DNA from: Caballeronia calidae
GTDB lineage: Bacteria > Pseudomonadota > Gammaproteobacteria > Burkholderiales > Burkholderiaceae
Direction of reading: 5' to 3'
DNA length: 64,000 nt
Assembly: GCF_900044055.2 (NCBI RefSeq)
Contig: NZ_FCOX02000019.1
Location: 1-64,000 of the forward strand
Each line of letters begins with the position of its first letter. The stretch's first letter is position 1. A program made the position numbers and the translations under genes. The notes below the pieces were generated by a model. That model saw only the letters and a list, made by a program, of their open reading frames with translations, was not told the DNA's origin and did not search any database. This document shows positions 25,691 to 35,047 of this stretch, piece by piece.

Positions 25691-26944
25691 CTAGCGCGCG
25701 ATGACCGAGGGCGTCGCGGCCTGGCGGCGCACGATCCAGTTGAAGAGCGGCGTCGCCATCAGCGTGCTGAGCACGGCCATCAGCACGAGAATCGAGAACA
25801 GGCCGGGCAGGATCACGCCCGCCGCGAGGCCGATATTGATGATGATGAGCTCCATCAGGCCGCGCGCGTTCATCAGCGCGCCGATCGCCATCGCATCGCC
25901 GGGCGGCTCGCCGTTCAGGCGCGCGGCGGCCCAGCACGCGATCCCCTTGCCGCCGAACGACGCGAGCAGGATCACGGCGGCGGCGCCCATGATGGCCGGG
26001 TTCATCAGCATGTCGAGCCGTGTGTTCAGGCCCGAGTACGTGAAGAACATCGGCAACAGAAACACGACGACGAAGGGCTGCAGCATGTCGCGCAGCTTTT
26101 CGGTGAGCGGGCCGCGCGGCAGCGCCACTCCGAGCAGGAAGCCGCCGAAGACCGCGTGAATGCCGATGGCGTCCATCGCGAACGCGCACAGCGAGAACAG
26201 CACCATCACGGCGGCGAGCACGCTCGTGGGCAGCGGCGCGTCGGGACTCAGGCCGGTGGCGAGCCGTCGCAGCAACTTGCCGCCGGCGAAGATCATGAAG
26301 AGCGCGAAGACCGCGCCGCCGCCGATCGCGGCATACGCGCCCATCCACGAGCCGCCGAAGCTCGCGAGCACGATCGCGAGGATGCACCATGCGGCGGCGT
26401 CGTCGAATGCGCCTGCGGTCAGCGCGAGCGTGCCGAGCGCCGTGCCGGCGAGGCCGCGCTCGTGGATGATGCGCGCGAGCATCGGGAACGCGGTGATCGC
26501 GATCGCCGCGCCGAGAAACAGCGACGCTTCGTAGAGCCGCACGTTCGCGGCGAAGAGGCCGGAGATCGTGCGCAGCCACGGCGTGAGCGCGAACGCGAGC
26601 GCGAACGGCGCGACGATGCCGGCGAGCGACACGCTCATCGCACTCTTCGCGCGTGCGCGGAAGTGTTCCGCGCGGAACTCGGTGCCGACGAGAAACATGT
26701 ACAGCCCGACGCCGAGCTGCGCGGCGACGTAGAGCATGCCCATGGTCGGTTTGGGGAACAACGCCTGCTGCCATTGCGGCAGCAGCAGCCCGAAGAGCGA
26801 CGGGCCGAGCAATACGCCCGCGATCATCTCGCCGACCACTTGCGGCTGGCCGACGCGTTGCGCGATCCGTCCGACGAGCTGGCTCGTGAAGACGATCACG
26901 GCGGCCTGGAGGAAGAAGTGGACGGAGAGTTGGGAGGTGGGCAT
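25691..26944 (-). CDS. Cation:proton antiporter, CPA2/KefB type
   Basis: This 417-residue membrane protein has about twelve segments. It shows the CPA2 text VGQPQVVGEMIAGVLLGPSL, FLVGTEF, the conserved GAFDDAAAW with the paired Asp residues of the ion-binding site, and ALMNARGLMELIIINIGL. It lacks the cytoplasmic TrkA-N domain of full KefB/KefC, as many Burkholderiaceae homologues do. It should exchange Na+ or K+ for protons. The ATG at 26944 (MPTSQLSV) fits the first membrane helix; the upstream 38 residues in frame are not membrane-like. Confidence 0.9.
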   Translation of the reverse strand: MPTSQLSVHFFLQAAVIVFTSQLVGRIAQRVGQPQVVGEMIAGVLLGPSLFGLLLPQWQQALFPKPTMGMLYVAAQLGVGLYMFLVGTEFRAEHFRARAKSAMSVSLAGIVAPFALAFALTPWLRTISGLFAANVRLYEASLFLGAAIAITAFPMLARIIHERGLAGTALGTLALTAGAFDDAAAWCILAIVLASFGGSWMGAYAAIGGGAVFALFMIFAGGKLLRRLATGLSPDAPLPTSVLAAVMVLFSLCAFAMDAIGIHAVFGGFLLGVALPRGPLTEKLRDMLQPFVVVFLLPMFFTYSGLNTRLDMLMNPAIMGAAAVILLASFGGKGIACWAAARLNGEPPGDAMAIGALMNARGLMELIIINIGLAAGVILPGLFSILVLMAVLSTLMATPLFNWIVRRQAATPSVIAR

Positions 26945-27321
26945 TGCTTGCGTGGCGGAAAAACGATGACCGCAGTCTCGTATCGGGAGCGAGGGTCTGT
27001 CAATGTGTCTGGAGATTGTTGTGGGGACTTTAGAATCGCAGACCGTGGCAGTTTGCACCTTTCTGGCATCTCAGTTAGATGGATCCTAGCTCGCCTTGCA
27101 ATTTACGAGTTAAAAATTCCCGTTTCTTTTGAATTTCTCGAAGCTTGCTTACTTCCGAAATCTGAAGCGATTGGCCCGTCAATATCGAGCGTTGTATCGA
27201 ACAAATCAGTTCTTGCCAATAACCTGGCTTGAAGCCTTGGTGAGATAGGTTAATTCGGGTAGATAGCATAAGATCCACGCTGTGTCGGATCTATGCTCGT
27301 CAAGAGAAAGTGGAGCTGAAA
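26945..27321. other. AT-richer intergenic region after the Rhs immunity gene
   Basis: About 375 bp without a convincing gene. The base composition is distinctly lower in GC than the antiporter gene and matches the immunity gene, so this appears to be the edge of a variable Rhs tip. A hairpin at 27265-27297 is listed separately. Confidence 0.45.
27265..27297 (-). terminator. Probable terminator hairpin of the Rhs operon
   Basis: AGCATAAGATCC and GGATCTATGCT pair over 11 bp with one bulged A and a 10-base loop, 25 bp past the immunity stop. There is no long T-run, so the call is moderate. Confidence 0.45.
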
Positions 27322-27795
27322 TCACGGCGATAGCAGTACGGTCATAAGCTCAGAATCATATCGTTTCACGAGGAATATCCAAATTTCATCCTCTTCACTG
27401 ACAACCGCCAGATAGGCATCCCCAGAAACGCTGGCAACAATGAATTCTGGGTACCCGTCATTCAACGCAAACACCTCAAGGATGGAAGTATCCAAAGGAA
27501 ATTGGACCATTGCCCACGGAAGTGAGCCAAGTCCTCCTATTGAGATCAAGCAAGAAACTTCGAATCCTCGATCTGACACCATTCCAGCGTATTGCGCAAG
27601 TTCCCACCAACCCTTCGCCGCATCTTCCATGCATAGATCAGAGAAGATAGCTGATGGTCGCGACCCAATGCGTGCCACATGTGTCCAAACTTTCTGAGGC
27701 GCAAAGTGTTTACCGCTGCTATCAAAGCCGGAGAAGATAATCCCAGAGTGCTTCCGAAAAAGACTTTCCAGCCTCGAAGTAAACTCGTCTTTCAT
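27322..27795 (-). CDS. Putative immunity protein for the Rhs toxin
   Basis: This 157-residue acidic protein has no signal peptide or membrane segment. Its start overlaps the Rhs stop by 4 bp (ATGA), as is usual for Rhs immunity genes. Codon use is AT-richer than the rest of the window, another mark of exchangeable Rhs tips. I do not recognise a named Imm family; the aromatic C-terminal part (EDEIWIFLVKRYDSELM) recalls SUKH-like immunity proteins, but weakly. It should bind and block the C-terminal toxin of the gene before it; that is inferred from position. Confidence 0.75.
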   Translation of the reverse strand: MKDEFTSRLESLFRKHSGIIFSGFDSSGKHFAPQKVWTHVARIGSRPSAIFSDLCMEDAAKGWWELAQYAGMVSDRGFEVSCLISIGGLGSLPWAMVQFPLDTSILEVFALNDGYPEFIVASVSGDAYLAVVSEEDEIWIFLVKRYDSELMTVLLSP

Positions 27796-30700
27796 TTTTC
27801 TCCCGGATAATAGTAGTGATGTCCGCCTCCCATCTGTGAGTAGCGCTCCGCAGCATTTACGTCACCGCTCCAACCAAAATCGACGAAATTGCGCGTTGGA
27901 TCGCCTTTGGGCTGCCCAGCGTGGAAGTGCGGGTCTCCATCGTTCAAGTGCTCTGAAATAACGATCGAGCCTCGATCCGTCTCGAACTGCATATATCGAC
28001 CGTGAGATCCATTGTCGTGAGTAAACAGATAGCCAGGCATGCCTCGTCTTGTCACATCGTTCCCGACGTCCCACACTGCATCAGGCACCATTCCTCTCGG
28101 AATTCCAGCCCTTTCGAAGATTGCATCTAACGCTTCCTGTCGTGACTCGAAGTGCTCGTTACACGCTCTGAGACCCAATGGGTCAATCCACTTGAACGCG
28201 TTCGGCGCAAATTGATATGGATTGATGCCACCTGCGAGCCCAATCGGGTCTTGACTGACGAAACTGCCGGTCAGCGGATCAAAGTACCGATGCCTGTTGT
28301 AGTGCAGTCCACTTTCATAATCGTGATACTGTCCCTGCAATCGAATCGGCTGTTCGACCCGTCTTGTCTCAACGTGATCAATCCCGCCCTTAACGCCGTA
28401 ATATACCTCCCACACAATCTCGCCGTTCCGATCTCGCAGCCGCACCGGCGCGCCGTTCGGATCGTTCTGGTAGTAGTACAGGCGCTTCGCGGTCGCGTTG
28501 CCCTCTGACGTGGCGACCTGCATCGCCAGTGGTACGAAGCTGCCCAGGTGGTAGGCGTAGAACCGCGCGCCGCGCCGCCCATCCGATGCCTGCCGCACCT
28601 CACCGGCCATTGCATCGCCATCCCACAGGAACCACGTCCGCGCGCCTTCCTGACGATGCCGGTTACCTTCGATCCCGACCTCACCGGCCTGTTTGCCGAT
28701 ACGACGCCCCAACGCGTCATAACGGTAAAGCCACCGCTCGTTGGACGTGTTCTCGAACCGGCTCAGCCTCCCGAACGCATCCCACGTGAAGCGCTGCACG
28801 CCGAGCTCGCGATCATGCCGTTCGATGAGTTGTCCCGCCGCATCCAGCCACCAGTGCGCGCCCTCCGCATGCTGCAACTCGCGCCCTTGCGCGTGGTCGT
28901 GGATGAGCTTGAAGCGATCTCCATGCGCGTCGTAGGTCAAGTGCTTCAGGCGTCCGACCGGATCGGTATGCGCGATGATGCGCCCCAACGGATCGTAGCG
29001 GAACCGATCCACGCCGAAGCGGCTGTCACTTCGCTCGATCAGATTGCCACTCAAGTCATAGCGAAACTTCGTCTCGTCGTCGCGATGGCCCGCGCGGCGG
29101 GTCGCGTGACGGCTCACGCGACCCGCGCGATCGTATTCGTAGGCGTGTTCGAGGTGTTCGGTGAAGTGTGTACCGCTCAAGCGGCCGGCAACATCCCGCG
29201 TGAAGCGGATCGGTTCGTGATCGTCGATGGTGAGCGTTTGCGGTTGGCCCAGCGCGTCGTAGGCATAAGCGAGCATCTGCTCGAAGGCGCCGCCGTCGGC
29301 GCGCAGCGTGCGCTTCTGTTCGCTCAGGCGGCCCACTGCATCATAGGTATACACGAGCGTGCCCTTGGCGTCGTCGTGCTGTTGCGTCTCGGCCGTCAGG
29401 CGTCCATCGGCGTCATAGATGCGCTCGACCGTGCCGTGCATGTTGCGCGCTTCGGTCAACTGGCCGCGCTTGTTATGGGCGAACACTTCGCTTTCGCCGG
29501 TGCCTTCGACGGTGCGGCTCGTGATACGTCCGAGCGGATCGCACGTCACCGCCAGCACGTTGCCCAACGGATCGATGCTGCGTGTGAGATGGCCGGCGGC
29601 GTTGTAGCCATATCGGCGCGAGCGTCCGTCATAGCCGACTTCCTCGACGAGCCGTCCAGCCGCATCGCGCTTCAGATGCCACGTCTGCCCGAGTGCATTG
29701 GTCACGCCGATCAGCTGCTCTTCCGTGTCGTAGCGGTAGCGGGTGACGCTGCCGTCGGCGTCGGTGCGGCTCGCCAGATGGCCTTGCCCGTAGTAAGTGA
29801 AACGCGTGACGTCGCCGGCTTCGTCCGTGTATTCGGTGAGGTTGTCCTCGGCGTCGTATCGGCAGCGTACGTCGCGCGCGCCGGGCAGCACGCAGGCCAC
29901 CAGCCGCCCCTTCGTATCCCATCGATAAATGGCCAATTCCTCGCCGGGTGCGCGGCGCTCGATCAGATCGCCGCGCGTATTGTGCTTCAGGTACGTGGTG
30001 CGCCCCAGCGAATCGGTCATGCCTACGAGATAGCCCAGCGCGTCGTAGTCGAGCGTGGTGCGTTGCTGCGCCGCATCGCGCACCTGCACGAGCAGGCCCT
30101 GCGCGTCATAGCCGAATTCTGTGACGATGCCCGCAGGCGTCGTCTGCCCGATCAGATTGCCGCGCGCATCCCATGCCTGTTGCCATTGGCCGCCGGTAGG
30201 ATCGGTGATTCGCACCGGCCGTTGATCGTCGTCGTATTCGGTCGAGACTTCGCTTCGATCAGGCAGTGTCCGCGACACGACGTTGCCGAAGACATCGTAG
30301 GTCCACGTTGTCCTGTTGCGTGCCGGATCGACAGCCGAAATGGTGCGCCCCAGTCCGTCGTAATGGAAACTCGACGTGCCGCCCAGCGGATCGATCAGCA
30401 TCACCGGCAGACCGCGTTCATCGGCTTGTAGAAGCGTCACGCCGCCGAGCGAATCGATGATGCGGGTCTCGTGATGCGTCAGGTCATACTCGAAGCGATA
30501 GTCGTACAGCCCGCCATCGCCCCAGGCATGATCGACGCGCCAAAGGCCATCTTCATGCCGTGTGTGGTTGTAGTAGAACGACAGGCCGTTGCGGTCCGTG
30601 TGACGCACCATCACGTGACTGCCCGCGTACTCGAAGCAGTACGGCACATCGAGCGCATCGTGAACCACGGCCAGACCGCCCTCGTGGTTCTGTACATAGC

Positions 30701-32117
30701 GCACGAGCGGATACTGCTGGCCTTGACCGTCGTACAACGTGAGCTCGCCCAGACGGCCTTCGACGCTGCCGACTGTGCAATGCACTACTCGCCCCGTCGG
30801 CTGCTCACCCGCATACTCGATGAAACGCAGCAGCGGCTCGCGCGATGCGCGGTAATAGTCGCTGGACTGCCATTGAACACGCCACGCGTTGCCGTTCAGA
30901 TCGCTGAACCGTTCGAGCCAAAGCGCGAGCGGACGTTGCGGATCAGCGGCCTGCGCGCGCTGCCGCCAATGCGCGGGCAGCGGAAAGCGATATTCGATGC
31001 CCCCACGCGTGCGCACGACGAACCGTGCGCCGTCACGATACAGCGCATGCCCGCCGATTCCTTCGACGATGCGCGCCGGCCATCCTTCATCGAGCGGTAT
31101 CTGATCGAAGGCGACCAGCGTATCGGGAAAGCGGACGATGCCGCCCAGATCATTATCGTGTTCGAACAGATCGAGCCGGATGTCGGCGGGCGTGCGCCAG
31201 CCGTGCCCGGCCAACCCCGCCTGCATGTCATGACTGGCGTAGAAGCGGTTCCATACCAACGGCAAGCGTCCGCTGACCGTGAAATCGTGCTGTTCAACGA
31301 TGACTTCACCGGTCACGCCATCGACTGGTTCGCCAAAGGCGCGCTGACAGACGCCTTTGAGAAACTTGCCCCATTTTCCATCGCCCAGGCGATCCTGAAT
31401 CGCCTTCGATACCTTGCAGAACTTCGGCGGCTTCGACATCGCATGGGCGTTTGCCTTGCGCATGGCCATGCCCGCGAGTGCGGCGATGCTCGGCACCGGC
31501 GCGCCGCCGACCAGCACGGGACGCGATGCGGGAATCGGCAGCATCAGCGAGGTCGGCAGCGAAGCCGACTTACGCTTCGTGTGCGCGCTGTTGTGCGACA
31601 GCGGGAGCATGCCCGCGAACCAGCAGCTCAGGGCGGGCAGCAACGCGTAGGTCATCGGGTCGCCGTTGGCGCGCACGCTGAGGCTGCCGAGAAACGATTC
31701 GCTGTCGCCGGAGGGCTTGGGCGCGTCCGGGCCCGTGAACACGCCGCCAATCGGAAAATGCAGGCCGGGCAGATGCAGCGTTTGCGTGCCGGCGGTGGTG
31801 CGCATCAGGCCGTTCACATAGATGGGGCCGCCACCCCCGCCCGCGGCCATCGAGACGGCCATCGCGCCCGCGCCCACTGCTGCGGCCCCAAGGCTGCGCA
31901 TACCCATCTTGACGATGGAGGCCGCGCCCATCGCCATCATGCCTATCGAGACCATGCTGCCGACGCCTTCGGGCAACAGGCTCAGATACTCCGCCGGATC
32001 GAGCACCATCCCGACATGCGGATGCGGCAAGGGAAGCGTGATGCCGGCAGGCGTCTGGATCAGGTGAACGTCGATGCCGATGACGGGCGTGAGGTGATTC
32101 ACCGCGAGCAGCGCCAT
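27792..32117 (-). CDS. PAAR-Rhs type VI effector with C-terminal nuclease-like toxin
   Basis: This 1441-residue protein starts with a PAAR-like part and a Gly/Ala-rich hydrophobic stretch (about 45-100), then a DUF6531 segment (PVDGVTGEVIVEQHDFTVSG), then many YD/RHS repeats such as YRYDTEEQL. The core ends at WIDPLGL (about 1310-1316). The last 125 residues are the variable toxin: RQEALDAIFERAGIPRGMVP, then ISEHLNDGDPHFHAG, ending GGGHHYYYPGEK. The clustered His residues resemble HNH/EndoVII-type polymorphic toxins. The RHS core would wrap the toxin until delivery by a type VI spike. No VgrG is in the window. The ATG overlaps the TAA of the TPR-like gene by one base. Confidence 0.88.
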   Translation of the reverse strand: MALLAVNHLTPVIGIDVHLIQTPAGITLPLPHPHVGMVLDPAEYLSLLPEGVGSMVSIGMMAMGAASIVKMGMRSLGAAAVGAGAMAVSMAAGGGGGPIYVNGLMRTTAGTQTLHLPGLHFPIGGVFTGPDAPKPSGDSESFLGSLSVRANGDPMTYALLPALSCWFAGMLPLSHNSAHTKRKSASLPTSLMLPIPASRPVLVGGAPVPSIAALAGMAMRKANAHAMSKPPKFCKVSKAIQDRLGDGKWGKFLKGVCQRAFGEPVDGVTGEVIVEQHDFTVSGRLPLVWNRFYASHDMQAGLAGHGWRTPADIRLDLFEHDNDLGGIVRFPDTLVAFDQIPLDEGWPARIVEGIGGHALYRDGARFVVRTRGGIEYRFPLPAHWRQRAQAADPQRPLALWLERFSDLNGNAWRVQWQSSDYYRASREPLLRFIEYAGEQPTGRVVHCTVGSVEGRLGELTLYDGQGQQYPLVRYVQNHEGGLAVVHDALDVPYCFEYAGSHVMVRHTDRNGLSFYYNHTRHEDGLWRVDHAWGDGGLYDYRFEYDLTHHETRIIDSLGGVTLLQADERGLPVMLIDPLGGTSSFHYDGLGRTISAVDPARNRTTWTYDVFGNVVSRTLPDRSEVSTEYDDDQRPVRITDPTGGQWQQAWDARGNLIGQTTPAGIVTEFGYDAQGLLVQVRDAAQQRTTLDYDALGYLVGMTDSLGRTTYLKHNTRGDLIERRAPGEELAIYRWDTKGRLVACVLPGARDVRCRYDAEDNLTEYTDEAGDVTRFTYYGQGHLASRTDADGSVTRYRYDTEEQLIGVTNALGQTWHLKRDAAGRLVEEVGYDGRSRRYGYNAAGHLTRSIDPLGNVLAVTCDPLGRITSRTVEGTGESEVFAHNKRGQLTEARNMHGTVERIYDADGRLTAETQQHDDAKGTLVYTYDAVGRLSEQKRTLRADGGAFEQMLAYAYDALGQPQTLTIDDHEPIRFTRDVAGRLSGTHFTEHLEHAYEYDRAGRVSRHATRRAGHRDDETKFRYDLSGNLIERSDSRFGVDRFRYDPLGRIIAHTDPVGRLKHLTYDAHGDRFKLIHDHAQGRELQHAEGAHWWLDAAGQLIERHDRELGVQRFTWDAFGRLSRFENTSNERWLYRYDALGRRIGKQAGEVGIEGNRHRQEGARTWFLWDGDAMAGEVRQASDGRRGARFYAYHLGSFVPLAMQVATSEGNATAKRLYYYQNDPNGAPVRLRDRNGEIVWEVYYGVKGGIDHVETRRVEQPIRLQGQYHDYESGLHYNRHRYFDPLTGSFVSQDPIGLAGGINPYQFAPNAFKWIDPLGLRACNEHFESRQEALDAIFERAGIPRGMVPDAVWDVGNDVTRRGMPGYLFTHDNGSHGRYMQFETDRGSIVISEHLNDGDPHFHAGQPKGDPTRNFVDFGWSGDVNAAERYSQMGGGHHYYYPGEK

Positions 32118-33430
32118 TACGCGTGATTCCTTTGCTCGTCAGCGAAGCGCTGCGTCACTTCGTCAGCAGGTAAAGGTTTGGTCGTGTCGGGCCAGTCCTC
32201 GCCGTAGAGTGCGGTCAGACGTGAGGTCAGTTCGCTTCGCCGTCGATGCAGGATGCCCATGTGCCCCAGCATGCGTTGCGCGACCATTTGCAGGTTGCTA
32301 TTGGCGCGCATCGGCGAGGGAATCCACGCACCCGCATCGAGCGCGCGCAGGCCCGCGTCGATCGTCGGCTCGGCCCGGGTCAGTTGCGCGAAACATTCGC
32401 TGCACATGCGCCAGCCTTCCACGGCGAGCAGGCCATCCTGATCGGATTCGGCCAGTTGCGCGGCTTCGGTATAACGTTCGGCTGCACGGCGAAAGTCACC
32501 TTGCACCCAGTGAACGGAAGCTTCGCCAAAAAGGCCGTTGATCACAAGCTTGTTGCCCGCCGAATGATCGGCGTGTATCGCTTGTCGACCGGCCTGCGTA
32601 GCGGCTTCATAGGCGGATAGCGCGCGCGGGGCGTCGTTCCACTTCAGATATGCCGCGCCCGCCAGCAGATGCACGACCACGCTCTGATCGAACCATGCGT
32701 GCCGTTGCGTGACGGTGAGCGCTTGCGTGCGCAGCGTCTCCAACTGCGCGGGCGTGCCATTGGTAACGGTGTCGTTGAGCGCGACGAACAAGCGCCGGAA
32801 ATCGGCTTCGGGACCGCGCTCATCGGATTCGGCCACGAGTTCACGAGGCAACGATTCCATGTGGTAGCGCGCGTGCAGGACACTCACTTGATGGGGACGC
32901 TGCTTCGTCAGCCACCACAGCGGCTCGGTATCCGTACCCGTGAGAATGATGCGCAGACGTTCAGCCTGCCACGCATCGCGCTCGATCATGCCAAGCAACT
33001 CATCGAGCCAGCGTTCGAACTGCGCGGGCTTGCAAATCGATTCAGGTTCGAGGATCAGCACCAGGTCCGGCAACACGTCCGGATGATGGTGCATCAGACT
33101 GGCGGTCAGCGCGAGCAGATCGGCTGTCGGGGTTTGGCGTTGTCCAACCGACGCGATGTGCGTTTCGCGTGCGACCGCGTAGAAGGCAGCGATCTCTTGC
33201 GAAAGTGCTAAAGGATATTGATCCGCGTCATCGAAGCGTGAGATCAGTTGCAACACCGCGTTCGACAACTTGTGTTGTCTTTGAATGTAAGCGGCGAGAA
33301 TGCGCTGATCAGCCTCGTTGGCCTGCCAGTAAAGCAAAGTGGCCCGTGAATCGCTACGAAACCGCCGCCAGTCATCATGCACCGCCATCAGGCGGCGTTC
33401 GACCGGATTGCTGGGATGCCACGACTGCAT
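32117..33430 (-). CDS. TPR-like partner protein of the Rhs effector
   Basis: This 437-residue soluble protein is mostly helical. Its C-terminal half has TPR-like pairs (YLKWNDAPRALSAYEAAT; WVQGDFRRAAERYTEAAQ). The N-terminal half contains DVLPDLVLILEPE and LRIILTGTDTEPLWW, which resembles a degenerate ATPase or a domain typical of proteins beside Burkholderia PAAR-Rhs genes. It is fused in translation to the Rhs gene by a TAATG overlap, so it probably loads or folds the effector. No catalytic motif is evident. The ATG at 33430 is preferred to TTG at 33451. The assignment as adaptor is inference. Confidence 0.7.
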   Translation of the reverse strand: MQSWHPSNPVERRLMAVHDDWRRFRSDSRATLLYWQANEADQRILAAYIQRQHKLSNAVLQLISRFDDADQYPLALSQEIAAFYAVARETHIASVGQRQTPTADLLALTASLMHHHPDVLPDLVLILEPESICKPAQFERWLDELLGMIERDAWQAERLRIILTGTDTEPLWWLTKQRPHQVSVLHARYHMESLPRELVAESDERGPEADFRRLFVALNDTVTNGTPAQLETLRTQALTVTQRHAWFDQSVVVHLLAGAAYLKWNDAPRALSAYEAATQAGRQAIHADHSAGNKLVINGLFGEASVHWVQGDFRRAAERYTEAAQLAESDQDGLLAVEGWRMCSECFAQLTRAEPTIDAGLRALDAGAWIPSPMRANSNLQMVAQRMLGHMGILHRRRSELTSRLTALYGEDWPDTTKPLPADEVTQRFADEQRNHA

Positions 33431-33718
33431 ATCGCTCTTGATGCCTTGCAAGATGAAGGATTAAGAGCCTGACCGGTTCGCGCGGCCAATGAAATGATGA
33501 AATTCTGATTTCTATTACGCACCGTGGCTTAGCCTGCTCGATGACAAAGCGAAGACCGCAGGCGTAATTCCAGCCGAGCGGCGTGCGCCCAATGAGCAAT
33601 GCACGCCTGCGCCTGCGAGAAACCGGCACTGCGTATCCACTTGCGAACCCACGCCCCCGCTTCCTATAGTGAACTCGATGCATGACCGAACCGCCCCTTT
33701 GCAGACAAAGGTGACCAC

Positions 33719-34069
33719 ATGCCCATCCCGCCCCGATTCCTGGCCATCAGCGCTGCCTTCATCGCCGCCGCCGCATGGGCGCATCACGGCTGGAGCGCCT
33801 ACGACGCCGCCAAGCCCCTGAAAATCGAGGCCCCGCTCGCGCAGGTGCAGTATCGCAACCCGCACGTCGAGGCCGCCGTGGACTATCAGGGTGCGCGCTG
33901 GAACGTCGTGCTCGCGCCGGTGAGCCGTATGGAGGCACGCGGGTTGCCGGCGAGCGCGCTTCCGGTCGGGAAGGTCGTCGCGGTCGAAGGTTTTCCGCGC
34001 ACCGACGGCACGCACGAGTTGAAGGCGGAACGCATCACCATCGACAGCAAGACCATCGAGCTACGGTAG
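33719..34069 (+). CDS. DUF6152-like exported protein
   Basis: This 116-residue protein has a signal peptide (cut near AAAAWA) followed at once by HHGWSAYDAAKPLK, the mark of DUF6152 proteins, which begin with a HHGW/FS motif. The rest is a small beta-rich domain (QVQYRNPHVEAAVDYQG; VAVEGFPRTDGTHELKAERI). Its conserved N-terminal His pair could bind a metal such as copper; this is a guess from the sequence. It lies 2 bp ahead of a membrane protein gene and is probably co-transcribed with it. Confidence 0.78.
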   Translation: MPIPPRFLAISAAFIAAAAWAHHGWSAYDAAKPLKIEAPLAQVQYRNPHVEAAVDYQGARWNVVLAPVSRMEARGLPASALPVGKVVAVEGFPRTDGTHELKAERITIDSKTIELR

Positions 34070-34071
34070 CA

Positions 34072-34563
34072 ATGGAACTGGCGAGTCTTGCCGCGGCGTG
34101 GGCGGCATCGCTCGAAGGCTCGGCGCTCGCGGCATGGGTGCGTGCTTCGCCGTGGGCTTATCCGTTCGTCAATCTGATTCACCTGCTCGGCCTGACCTTG
34201 CTGATCGGGCCGATCGGTCTGCTCGATCTGCGCCTGCTCGGCTTCGGACGACGCTTTGCAATCGACGATGTCTCGCGCGCGCTCACGCCATACGCGGTAA
34301 CCGGCCTCCTGCTCCTGATCGGCAGCGGCGTGCTGCTGTTCAGCGCGGATGCATCGCCGCTGCATCGCAATCCCTTGCTTCAGATGAAGCTCGGCTGCAT
34401 CGCGCTCGGACTCGCGAACGCGCTGGCGTTTCGCCGGATCTGGGCGCACCGGCTCGCCGACTGGGACCGGCATCCGCCCCTTTCCGGCCGCGTGCAGGCG
34501 ATTCTTTCCCTGCTGTTGTGGCCGATCGCCGGCACCTTGGGGCGGCTGCTCGCCTACCAGTAG
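34072..34563 (+). CDS. DUF6644-like integral membrane protein
   Basis: This 163-residue protein has about five hydrophobic segments (AYPFVNLIHLLGLTLLIGPI; VTGLLLLIGSGVLLF; LGLANALAF; ILSLLLWPIAGTLG). The His in LIHLLGLTLL is conserved in relatives and could be a heme or metal ligand; this resembles small membrane proteins placed beside DUF6152 genes. The start codon lies 2 bp after the previous stop. Role unknown, probably linked to the DUF6152-like protein. Confidence 0.7.
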   Translation: MELASLAAAWAASLEGSALAAWVRASPWAYPFVNLIHLLGLTLLIGPIGLLDLRLLGFGRRFAIDDVSRALTPYAVTGLLLLIGSGVLLFSADASPLHRNPLLQMKLGCIALGLANALAFRRIWAHRLADWDRHPPLSGRVQAILSLLLWPIAGTLGRLLAYQ

Positions 34564-34608
34564 CGGCAGGGGCGCGCGGCATCGCCATCGCGCCCGCATC
34601 CGTTCGGG

Positions 34609-34962
34609 TCAGGCGAGCGCCACGACCGCGATCTCCACCAGCAATTCCGGCGCGGCAAGCTGCGCCCGCACCGTCGCGCGCGTCGGCGCGCAGCCTTGCG
34701 GCACCCACGCGTCCCACACTTCGTTCATGCCCGCGAAATCGCGGCCGATATCCGCGAGCCACACTTGCGCCGACACGAGGCGCGTCCTGTCGATGCCGGC
34801 CTTCTCCAGAAAGCCGTCGATCTTCTCCAGCACTTTCGCGGTCTGCAGCTTCACATCGGGCGTGTGATCGGCCGACGTCTGTCCGCCGATGAACACGAGG
34901 CCCGCCGCCTTGACGACGCGGCTCATGCGTTGATTGGTGTCGATGCGAACGATATCGCTCAT
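34609..34962 (-). CDS. RidA-family deaminase
   Basis: This 117-residue cytoplasmic protein has the Rid/YjgF fold with GLVFIGGQTSAD, VLEKIDGFLEKAGIDRTRLV and the conserved Arg in PTRATVRAQL. RidA proteins hydrolyse reactive enamine/imine products of amine oxidases and PLP enzymes. It is the last gene of the operon that contains two DadA-type oxidases, which release imines, so its role there is plausible. Start chosen at MSDIVRID (34962); longer frames overlap the oxidase. Confidence 0.9.
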   Translation of the reverse strand: MSDIVRIDTNQRMSRVVKAAGLVFIGGQTSADHTPDVKLQTAKVLEKIDGFLEKAGIDRTRLVSAQVWLADIGRDFAGMNEVWDAWVPQGCAPTRATVRAQLAAPELLVEIAVVALA

Positions 34963-35047
34963 GAAAATTTCTCCGTTGAAAGTTGAAGGCGAACGAAGGC
35001 GGCGCGCGTGCTGCATCCGCCCGCGCGCGGCCAGAAAAAAACGTGAT

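Noticed and set aside
27075..27278. A 67-codon frame downstream of the Rhs immunity gene
   Set aside because: Its GTG start lies in the loop of the probable terminator hairpin, no ribosome site is seen, and it resembles no known immunity or orphan tip.
28548..30431. A 627-codon open frame antisense to the Rhs gene
   Set aside because: It is the shadow of the RHS repeats on the other strand and has no ribosome site or recognisable domain.
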